Assembly: GCA_026391235.1 (NCBI GenBank)
Contig: JAPLDV010000885.1
Span: forward strand, 1 to 7,430
DNA from: Bacteroidia bacterium
Lineage (GTDB): Bacteria > Bacteroidota > Bacteroidia > Bacteroidales > UBA12481
DNA length: 7,430 nt
Reading direction: 5' to 3'
The position numbers and the translations under genes were made by a program. Numbering within the stretch: the stretch's first letter is position 1; each line of letters opens with the position of its first letter. Below the pieces are notes generated by a model. It made no database searches. It worked only from the letters and a program-made list of their open reading frames with translations, and was not told where the DNA came from. Shown in pieces: positions 1 to 5,802 of the stretch.

Positions 1-984
1 CGAAGAGGATGTTCCCAGATTGAGACTCACCCGGCCGAACATTCCTGAGAAATCTTTTATATGCCTGTTTTTGAGCTTGTTGAATGATATATCACGAACT
101 TTATCGATTCGGGTGGCGCAGATAGCATTGCAATCCTTCCCATCGGTATACGGATTCTTTTCAAATCCATTATAACTTGTGGTGCCGGTTAACACGATCT
201 CCACTTCATCCGCCTTGTTAACTGACAGTTGCCCGTCACCTGCCTCCACGGATCCACCTTTGGTCCGGATCAGCATGCGGACCTGAAATCTCATCCCGTG
301 GCCTTCAGCATATACAGGATCCTTCTTGCCCAAATAATGCGGATAGGCATGCAGGGGGGCCTGGCCGTTTAAAATAATCTCATTACCTTTTATATCAATT
401 GAATGATTCAACAGCGAAACCAGTTTGCTTTTAAAACTGATCATACCCTTTTTTTCTCCCGATAGCTTTATCGCAATAATCCGGTCAGGAAAAGAAGCAA
501 ATACTTCCCTCTTAATCTTGTTATTATCTGTCTGATATTGAACCTTGATAATTCCTTCACTCATATTAAGTTCCCGCCGGTAACCGGAAATGGTTCCCGG
601 CTGATCCCAATCCAGAACCAGGTCACCCATCGGAAGGTAGCACTCATTGTAAGGGCCGAGCATGGTGGAATCGATCAGTTTCTGGGCTTCGGCGGTTTTA
701 TCTTCCATGAGCAATTTCCGTATCGCCGGCAAATACTGATTGGCTGTATAGTTCTGTTTGTCGGTGGGTTCGCCCGACCATAGGGTTACCTCGTTTAGCT
801 TTACGGTATCGGATTTCACCCCACCGTACACCATTCCGCCCAGCAGACCGTTGCCAATCGGAATTGCTTCATGCCAGCCGGCAGCAGGCTGGTTCCAGAA
901 AGCGGCGACCTCCTTTTCTGATCGCCGGCCGTTTGTGCAGGCCAGGGTGATTAGGAGAAGAATGATGGTTAAGGTTGATTTCAT
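1..984 (-). CDS. GH95 family alpha-L-fucosidase-like lipoprotein, N-terminal part (truncated by window edge)
   Basis: The minus-strand frame is open from ATG at 984 to the window edge, giving 328 residues of a family usually about 750-830 long. The start begins a short leader (K2, hydrophobic 5-14) ending in TLAC, so C16 is a plausible lipidation site; the -3 residue is Thr, which is not ideal. The GH95 N-terminal beta-sandwich follows: GWHEAIPIGNGLLGGMVYGG (36-55), LNEVTLWSGEP (63-73), YLPMGDL (116-122), TSYNGFEKNPYTDGKD (269-284) and the linker-like HIKDFSGMFGRVSLNLG (308-324). Members hydrolyse alpha-1,2-L-fucosides or alpha-L-galactosides on host or plant glycans. The catalytic (alpha/alpha)6 barrel lies beyond the window, so activity and exact specificity cannot be judged. 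No Shine-Dalgarno is seen. Its upstream neighbour on the same strand ends 172 nt away, and a possible promoter in the gap suggests separate transcription. Family assignment is firm; the lipoprotein call is moderate. Confidence 0.9.
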   Translation of the reverse strand, partial: MKSTLTIILLLITLACTNGRRSEKEVAAFWNQPAAGWHEAIPIGNGLLGGMVYGGVKSDTVKLNEVTLWSGEPTDKQNYTANQYLPAIRKLLMEDKTAEAQKLIDSTMLGPYNECYLPMGDLVLDWDQPGTISGYRRELNMSEGIIKVQYQTDNNKIKREVFASFPDRIIAIKLSGEKKGMISFKSKLVSLLNHSIDIKGNEIILNGQAPLHAYPHYLGKKDPVYAEGHGMRFQVRMLIRTKGGSVEAGDGQLSVNKADEVEIVLTGTTSYNGFEKNPYTDGKDCNAICATRIDKVRDISFNKLKNRHIKDFSGMFGRVSLNLGTSSS

Positions 985-1003
985 AGACCGCAGAACTTTT
1001 TCC

Positions 1004-1037
1004 CAAAGCTAAACAGAAAAAAGGGGATCACCTCAAC
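1004..1037 (-). promoter_or_regulatory. Possible Bacteroidota-type promoter for the GH95 gene
   Basis: On the minus strand TAGCTTTG (1011 to 1004) matches the Bacteroidota -7 consensus TAnnTTTG exactly. GTTG (1037 to 1034) is a 3-of-4 match to the -33 TTTG with a 22-nt gap, at the long end of the usual range. Transcription would start near position 999, leaving a leader of roughly 15 nt before the ATG at 984. This is a motif match only, and the -33 box is weak. Confidence 0.3.
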
Positions 1038-1064
1038 CAAGGCAGGTGTGAGTTTGGGATGGGG

Positions 1065-1082
1065 TCCCGTCTTTCGTCGGGA
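1065..1082. repeat. Small REP-like hairpin with GAAA loop
   Basis: On the minus strand CCCGAC-GAAA-GACGGG folds into a short stem (CCCG with CGGG, one A-A mismatch, closing C-G pair) capped by a GNRA-type GAAA loop; one outer A-T pair extends it. It lies between two minus-strand genes, downstream of the deacylase stop at 1157. No U-run follows in that direction, so it is a poor intrinsic terminator. A dispersed REP-like element or RNA-stabilising hairpin is more likely. From memory, similar CCCGAC-GAAA-GTCGGG units are scattered in Bacteroidota genomes. Confidence 0.4.
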
Positions 1083-1137
1083 TGACAACGCTTTGAGGGA
1101 GGATCGGTGAAGGACGCACAATGCATTGCCCTCCCCT

Positions 1138-1169
1138 CCTTAACGCCCTCACGTCCTCACCTCTTCACG
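1138..1169 (-). repeat. Degenerate octamer array overlapping the 3' end of the deacylase reading frame
   Basis: Read on the minus strand, four consecutive 8-nt units are CGTGAAGA (1169-1162), GGTGAGGA (1161-1154), CGTGAGGG (1153-1146) and CGTTAAGG (1145-1138). They share the pattern nGTKARGn. The first units contain the last codons and the TGA stop (1159-1157) of the deacylase frame, so the array begins inside coding sequence. Purine-rich sequence continues to about 1131, next to a 10-bp palindrome CAATGCATTG (1119-1128). The function is unknown. Confidence 0.4.
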
Positions 1170-2224
1170 ACCCTCCCGGCGTACTTTCCCCCAAACTTCC
1201 CCTCCTCCACCACCGGAACTCCATTAAGCACCACCGTGCTGATCCCCTCTGCAAACCGGTGCGGATCGAGGTAGGTTGCCGGATCATTCACCTTCAAAGG
1301 ATCAAAAATGACCACGTCAGCTTTCCAGCCCAGCCTGATCAATCCCCTGTCCTTCAGGCCGATAGCCGAAGCTGGCAGTCCGGTCATTTTATGCACGGCC
1401 TGCTCAAGGGTCAGCACTTTCTCTTCCCTTACATATTTGCGCAAAACCCGGGCCTGGCTGCCGTAATTCCGGGGATGTACGCCCTTGTCCTTAAAATTCA
1501 CAGCATAACCATCAGAAGAGAACATCACCCATGGCTGAACCATCTGGAGTTTCAGGTTTTCTTCGGTCATGGTGCTGAGGGAAATTATGATGTTTTCTCC
1601 TTCAGATATAATAAGATCTGCAGCCACATCGAAAGTGGTTGTATTCTGCTCCTTTGCCAGGTCGATGAACATCCGGTTCACCACCTCCGGATTTTTCGGG
1701 GCATTCACGATCGAGAAATAATTCCAGCCACCTTTGGCCACCCAATTGGTTTGTCCGGTAATCCCGGTCTCTGTCAGCTTTCTTATGGCTTCACGCTTCA
1801 CGCCATCACGAAGCGTTTTTTGCAAATCGGAGACCGAATTAACCCCGAGCTCCTCCGGCACCAGAAGCATGGCGTATAAAGGTGTTGTGGCTGATTTATC
1901 ATACGGGTACATATCTGCAGTGATGGCCATTCCTCCCTCCTTCGCAATTTCCACCAGGTGAATTACTTCAGACATTGCCTGCCAGTTATTCCGGCCATTT
2001 GCTTTCAGGTGGGCGATATTCAATGGCACACGGGCTTCCCGGGCGATCTGGATGGCTTCCATCGTGGCCGGCACCAGATCTTCCTCCTCGCTCCGCAGGT
2101 GTGTAGCATAAATCCCACCGGTTTCATGCATCACCTTTGCCAGCTCAATGATCTCAGGCGTTTTCGCATATTTCTGGGGTACATACTGCAAACCGGTTGA
2201 AAGCCCCCAGCTGCCGCTGAGCAA
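1157..2224 (-). CDS. 3' fragment of a disrupted fusion gene: N-acyl-D-amino-acid deacylase (amidohydrolase) domain
   Basis: A 355-residue frame, opening at a TTG at 2224, encodes the C-terminal two thirds of a D-aminoacylase-type amidohydrolase. Homologous reading continues upstream of that TTG to about 2272 (ESKPEELQKIKDRLKN), so 2224 is only the first permitted start and not a biological one. Visible motifs are GLSTGLQYVP (8-17), THLRSE (41-46; H42 zinc ligand), IAHLKANG (70-77; H72 zinc ligand), ADMYPYDKSATTP (103-115), SSDG (236-239; catalytic D238) and HPRNYGS (250-256). A C-terminal beta-strand segment, GWKADVVIFDP (299-309), is typical of the superfamily. The family removes acyl groups from N-acyl-D-amino acids. 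The frame is one base out from the preceding gene (2233-3684), which holds the beginning of the same domain. Alone it lacks the HxH metal site and an export signal, so it is probably not functional unless the break is a sequencing or assembly error. Confidence 0.75.
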   Translation of the reverse strand: MLSGSWGLSTGLQYVPQKYAKTPEIIELAKVMHETGGIYATHLRSEEEDLVPATMEAIQIAREARVPLNIAHLKANGRNNWQAMSEVIHLVEIAKEGGMAITADMYPYDKSATTPLYAMLLVPEELGVNSVSDLQKTLRDGVKREAIRKLTETGITGQTNWVAKGGWNYFSIVNAPKNPEVVNRMFIDLAKEQNTTTFDVAADLIISEGENIIISLSTMTEENLKLQMVQPWVMFSSDGYAVNFKDKGVHPRNYGSQARVLRKYVREEKVLTLEQAVHKMTGLPASAIGLKDRGLIRLGWKADVVIFDPLKVNDPATYLDPHRFAEGISTVVLNGVPVVEEGKFGGKYAGRVVKR

Positions 2225-2232
2225 GGAATTTT

Positions 2233-3684
2233 TCAGCCGGTCTTTAATCTTCTGAAGTTCCTCCGGCTTGGATTCCCGGTTACCACGCTCGTGGTTCCCT
2301 GCATCAGGTAATTCAGGTTCCCGCGGCTCTCTTTCTGGTCAAGCCCCTCATCACAATGTGTATGAATATCGATAAACCCCGGAGCTGCAACCATCCCCTG
2401 TGCATCTATTATCTTCTTAGCCTTTAATGAGATATCCTGTTCGATCCGGATGATCTTATCTCCCTTTATTCCGATATCGGCTTTAAAACCATTGCTGCCG
2501 GTTCCATCCACGACCAGGGCATTTTTAATCAGCACATCGAGCTCCGGTTTCGGGAAGATATTTTTAAAAATAAACCGCTTGATATCATCGTCCATCGCGC
2601 GGCTGTCAGGTCCGCTGGTATTGTATCCGATCAGGTAGGCCCAGCGGGTATCGGGATCGAAATAGAGATGTGTGTGAAAAGCATTCTGGCCGCCGCTGTG
2701 GCCCGCAACCTGCAGTCCATCAATATCTTCGAGGAACCAGGTAAGCCCCATTCCATAATGCCGGACTTCCGGCATTCCATCAACGGGCATCGGGATGGTT
2801 TCCCGGAGCATCTCCTCGAAGCTCTCCCGCTTAAGTACCCATTTTGCCTGCTCCGGGTCCATGGTGCCCACGAGGAATGAAATGTATTTCGCCATGTCGG
2901 TGAACGGAGCCATAAGCCCACCGTTGGATACGGTAATCCCTGTATTAAGGTTGAAAATACCCGGTTCCAGCGAGTCCTTACCGTTTGACCAGTAGCTCTG
3001 GCACACCCTCGACAGCAGCTGCGGTGGCGCAAAATCATAGTAACTCTCGGTCATGCCCAGCGGCCGCAGTACATTTTTCTGCATGTAGTACTCGAAATCC
3101 TCCAGGGTAAGCACTTCGATGATCCGCCCTAAAAGCACGATGCCCGGGTTCGAATAGCTCCACTTTGATCCTGGCTCGAATTCGATATTGGTATAAGGGA
3201 ACATCGCCACGAGCTGATCCCAGGTCTGCGGCTCATGCGGCTGCCAGGACTGGTCCTTCCATGGCCACGTTCCCCCACGCAGTCCCGAGCTGTGGTTCAG
3301 CAGGATCTTGATGGTTATCTTGTCGATCCAGCCGTTCGGGTCATAGATCTTACGCAGTTCGGGCAGGTATTTCACGGCCGGGTCATCGAGCTTGAGCAGT
3401 CCCCGGTCGCGCAGCTGCATAACGGCAATCCCGGTGAAAGTCTTGGTGATGGACGCCCAGTGATAAATAGAGCCTTCATCTACCGGCTGATTTTTTTCAA
3501 TATTTGCCATGCCGTAATAATCCTTCCATACCGGCACTCCATCTTTCAGGATAAAAACAGAGCTGCCAACGATCTTGTTTTTGGTGAGCTGATCACGGTA
3601 GTAGGTGCGGAAGGCACTGTAATCCTGGGACAGCAACGGTATTGTCAGCATGATGAAAGCGGCAAGGGTAAGTTTCGTTTTCAT
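2233..3684 (-). CDS. Exported serine beta-lactamase-like hydrolase fused to the start of an N-acyl-D-amino-acid deacylase domain (frame broken)
   Basis: This 483-residue protein starts at ATG 3684 with a signal peptide (K2, K4, hydrophobic 5-18, likely cleavage near LLS-Q, residues 17-20). A class C beta-lactamase/penicillin-binding-type domain follows at about 25-375: S78-I-T-K81 (SxxK nucleophile and base), Y177-S-N179 (YxN) and H329-S-G331 (the KTG-equivalent HSG). All three motifs are intact, so it may act as a periplasmic D-aminopeptidase, esterase or amidase. From about 382 an amidohydrolase domain begins (DVLIKNALVVDGTG), with PGFIDIHTHCDEG carrying H441 and H443, then QGTTSVVTGN to N471. 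Twelve out-of-frame residues and a TGA (2235-2233) follow; the remainder of the domain lies at 1157-2272 in another frame. The expected NCG zinc-ligand Cys is missing at the join. The fusion suggests two linked steps on D-amino-acid amides (inference). No Shine-Dalgarno is seen; AT-rich repeats begin 24 nt upstream. Confidence 0.85.
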   Translation of the reverse strand: MKTKLTLAAFIMLTIPLLSQDYSAFRTYYRDQLTKNKIVGSSVFILKDGVPVWKDYYGMANIEKNQPVDEGSIYHWASITKTFTGIAVMQLRDRGLLKLDDPAVKYLPELRKIYDPNGWIDKITIKILLNHSSGLRGGTWPWKDQSWQPHEPQTWDQLVAMFPYTNIEFEPGSKWSYSNPGIVLLGRIIEVLTLEDFEYYMQKNVLRPLGMTESYYDFAPPQLLSRVCQSYWSNGKDSLEPGIFNLNTGITVSNGGLMAPFTDMAKYISFLVGTMDPEQAKWVLKRESFEEMLRETIPMPVDGMPEVRHYGMGLTWFLEDIDGLQVAGHSGGQNAFHTHLYFDPDTRWAYLIGYNTSGPDSRAMDDDIKRFIFKNIFPKPELDVLIKNALVVDGTGSNGFKADIGIKGDKIIRIEQDISLKAKKIIDAQGMVAAPGFIDIHTHCDEGLDQKESRGNLNYLMQGTTSVVTGNPSRRNFRRLKTG

Positions 3685-3707
3685 AGCAGTAGGTTGAAGT
3701 TAAATCA

Positions 3708-3822
3708 CAAATGACAAAATACAAAAAACAAATAAATCCCAAACCGCAATAACAAAATCCAAGGGGTACCTGCATTTAGTTTTTGAGATTTGGATTTTGT
3801 TATTTGTTGTTTATTTTTAGTC
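3708..3822. repeat. AT-rich long-hairpin repeat element, copy 1
   Basis: The left arm is A-rich and starts with CAAATGACAAAATACAAA (3708-3725). The right arm is T-rich. AATAACAAAATCCAA (3748-3762) pairs perfectly with TTGGATTTTGTTATT (3790-3804) over 15 bp around a 27-nt loop containing GGTACC. The 18-nt left-end motif recurs twice in copy 2. It occupies the upstream region of the minus-strand gene starting at 3684. There is no coding potential and no transposase, so it resembles a non-autonomous MITE-like or amplified palindromic repeat. Confidence 0.65.
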
Positions 3823-3843
3823 CATATATCGTTTGATAAATTC

Positions 3844-4034
3844 CAAATGACAAAATACAAAATCCAAATAAAACCCAAACCCCAAATGACAAAATACAAA
3901 CGGGAGCTCCTGCCATCCTTTCGGATGCTGAAACCCTCCAGTCCAACTCCCAAAGAGCTTTCCCGGTTTGATTTTTTGAGTTTTGGGAATTGGAATTTAT
4001 TTGGATTTTGCTTTTTGCTTTTTGGGATTTTAAC
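3844..4034. repeat. AT-rich long-hairpin repeat element, copy 2 (MITE-like palindrome)
   Basis: The A-rich left arm (3844-3900) holds two exact copies of CAAATGACAAAATACAAA, at 3844-3861 and 3883-3900. The T-rich right arm runs from about 3967 to 4034. CAAAATCCAAATAAA (3858-3872) and TTTATTTGGATTTTG (3996-4010) are a perfect 15-bp inverted pair. Further in, GGGAGCTC (3902-3909) pairs with GAGCTTTCCC (3955-3964) with two extra T. The arms align imperfectly over about 65 nt around a roughly 45-nt centre (3910-3954). The right arm is in frame with the amidohydrolase and encodes a hydrophobic stretch of its leader. Confidence 0.65.
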
Positions 4035-5673
4035 CAGTATCACTATGCTGAGCACTACCTCCTGCAGCAGGTCTTCAGCAAGGCCAGCAGCAGATTTGAT
4101 TGTTATTAACGGGTCCATTCTCGCCGATGCATCAGACATGACGCGTTTTGAGGCGATGGCGGTGAAAGGCGATACCATTTTGAAACTGGGCACTAGCCGG
4201 GAGATCGGAAAATATCAGGATAAACATACCCGTGTGATCGATGCCGGCGGAAAGATGGTTTTGCCTGGTTTTATCGACAGTCATGTCCATTTCCTGCTCG
4301 GCGGGATCGGACTTTCAAGCGTTATCCTGAAAGATGCCAAAACCAAAGAAGAGTTCATCAGCCGGATACGCGACTTCACCAAAACCGTCAAGCCCGGTGA
4401 ATGGATACTGGAGGGCAACTGGGATCACCAAAACTGGGGCGGCGAGCTTCCGGCGAGGGAGTGGATTGATCAGTATACTTCTGATAACCCGGTATTTATC
4501 AGCCGGAGTGACGGACACATGGCCCTGGCCAATACGGCTGCACTGAAAGCTGCCGGCGTCGGCCGGAACGTGAAAGAAATCGACGGAGGTTACATCGGGA
4601 GGACTGCCGGCGGAGACTTGACCGGCATTTTCCGGGACAATGCAATGGCCCTGATCAGCAATCATGTTCCCGACTATACCGCCGACCAGTACGACCGCGC
4701 ACTCGATGCTGCCATGAAATATGTATCCGCAAACGGGGTGACATCTGTGGATCACATGGGAACCATTGGCGATATCGGGGTTTTTCAACGGGCACTGGAA
4801 GGAGGCAAATTGATCACACGGATCTATGCCACGGCACCGATCCCTTCCTGGAAAATGATCCTGGAAAAAATCAGGGAAACTTCAGGTGACGACCGCTGGC
4901 TCAAGTGCGGCGGGGCCAAGATCTTTGCCGACGGATCGCTCGGTTCGCATACTGCCGCCTTTACTGAACCCTATACCGATGATCCTGCAACAAAGGGATT
5001 GCTAATGGATGATGAAACAAACATGCTGAACCAGATATTGACGGCCGATTCTGCCGGTCTGCAGGTGGTGGTTCATGCCATCGGCGACCGGGCCAATCAC
5101 CTGGTAATGAATTTCTATGAAGAGACTATACGCAGGCATGGCCAACGCGACCGGCGTTTCCGCATCGAACATGCACAGCACCTTTTACCTTCTGATATCC
5201 CGCGGTTCAAAGAGCTGGGCGTGATTCCGAGCATGCAGCCATGGCATCTCACCGATGACGGCCGCTGGGCAGAGAATTCGATCGGGCCGGAACGCATTAA
5301 AACAACCTATTGTTTCCGGTCATTGTTGGATGCCGGTGCCACACTGGCTTTCGGAAGCGACTGGTATGTGGCACCTCCGGTGCCCCTGGAAGGAATTCAG
5401 GCTGCGGTCACCCGGCAAACCCTCGATGGTGCCTATCCGGACGGGTGGGTGCCGGCGGAAAAGATCTCCGTTCAGGAAGCCCTGGTTGCCTATACCATCA
5501 ACGCAGCGTATGCCTCTTTCGATGAAAACCGGAAAGGCACGCTTGAACCCGGCAAACTCGCCGATTTCGTTATCCTCGACCGGGATATCCTCTCCATCCC
5601 ACCGGAAACCATCAAGGATACGAAGGTGGTGATGACGGTAATTGGAGGAAAGACGGTGTTTCAGCGCAAATAG
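3925..5673 (+). CDS. Exported YtcJ-like metal-dependent amidohydrolase (amidohydrolase 3 family)
   Basis: Numbered from ATG 3925 this is 582 residues. The order of motifs is that of YtcJ-type amidohydrolases: N-terminal strand ADLIVINGS (56-64), PGFIDSHVHF with metal ligands H120 and H122, KIFADGSLGSHTAAF (K332), HAIGDRAN (H384), RIEHAQH (H416), FGSDWYV (catalytic D479), and a closing beta-sandwich strand GKLADFVILD (543-552). All expected metal and catalytic positions are present, so the enzyme should be active. The family hydrolyses amide or formamide bonds; the substrate is unknown. The start is uncertain. The frame is open back to a TTG at 3790 inside repeat DNA. ATG 3925 gives a basic n-region, a hydrophobic stretch (LFGFCFLLFGILTSITML, 25-42) and STTSC with C47 as a possible lipidation site. 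ATG 4045 leaves only a six-residue stub before that Cys. No Shine-Dalgarno supports either. The gene runs opposite to both neighbours and is bracketed by related repeats. Confidence 0.88.
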   Translation: MLKPSSPTPKELSRFDFLSFGNWNLFGFCFLLFGILTSITMLSTTSCSRSSARPAADLIVINGSILADASDMTRFEAMAVKGDTILKLGTSREIGKYQDKHTRVIDAGGKMVLPGFIDSHVHFLLGGIGLSSVILKDAKTKEEFISRIRDFTKTVKPGEWILEGNWDHQNWGGELPAREWIDQYTSDNPVFISRSDGHMALANTAALKAAGVGRNVKEIDGGYIGRTAGGDLTGIFRDNAMALISNHVPDYTADQYDRALDAAMKYVSANGVTSVDHMGTIGDIGVFQRALEGGKLITRIYATAPIPSWKMILEKIRETSGDDRWLKCGGAKIFADGSLGSHTAAFTEPYTDDPATKGLLMDDETNMLNQILTADSAGLQVVVHAIGDRANHLVMNFYEETIRRHGQRDRRFRIEHAQHLLPSDIPRFKELGVIPSMQPWHLTDDGRWAENSIGPERIKTTYCFRSLLDAGATLAFGSDWYVAPPVPLEGIQAAVTRQTLDGAYPDGWVPAEKISVQEALVAYTINAAYASFDENRKGTLEPGKLADFVILDRDILSIPPETIKDTKVVMTVIGGKTVFQRK

Positions 5674-5676
5674 GCC

Positions 5677-5797
5677 AAATCCCAAAACTCAAAAACCCAA
5701 ACGGAGCGTTGGTTGGGATTTATTTGTGTTTTGTTTTTTGGGGTTTGGGGTTTATTTGTTTTTTGGGGTTTGTATTTTGGAGCTTATTTGTGTTTTG
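5677..5797. repeat. T/G-rich repeat between convergent genes, possible terminator for the plus-strand gene
   Basis: AAATCCCAA (5677-5685) pairs perfectly with TTGGGATTT (5713-5721), and the stretch just after is T-rich, so it may terminate plus-strand transcription. Within it are two exact 18-nt copies of TTTGTTTTTTGGGGTTTG (5730-5747 and 5755-5772) and two exact 14-nt copies of TTATTTGTGTTTTG (5720-5733 and 5784-5797). The block is related, in inverted orientation, to the elements at 3708-4034: GGGGTTTGGGGTTTATTTG (5740-5758) is the reverse complement of 3865-3883 with one mismatch. It begins 4 nt after the amidohydrolase stop and ends 5 nt before the GH1 stop. Confidence 0.6.
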
Positions 5798-5802
5798 GAG
5801 CT

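Noticed and set aside
1119..1128. CAATGCATTG as an operator
   Set aside because: A single 10-bp palindrome without a second copy or neighbouring regulator gene is not enough support.
1121..1879. 252-codon plus-strand open frame
   Set aside because: It lies entirely antisense to the deacylase domain, whose motifs are clear; its translation has no recognisable domain.
2260..2290. Programmed ribosomal frameshift joining the two halves of the fusion gene
   Set aside because: There is no canonical slippery heptamer at the join, and a frameshift would not restore the missing NCG-containing segment.
3790..3924. TTG at 3790 as the start of the amidohydrolase
   Set aside because: It sits inside the repeat arm, and the first 45 residues are repeat translation (QMTKYK appears twice) with no resemblance to the enzyme family.
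3708..4034. CRISPR array
   Set aside because: The three 18-nt copies have irregular spacing (136 and 39 nt between starts), the sequence between them is itself repeat-like, and no cas gene is present.
3705..4193. 162-codon minus-strand frame across the repeat region
   Set aside because: It is made of repeat sequence plus the antisense of the amidohydrolase start; the composition is low complexity and there is no domain.
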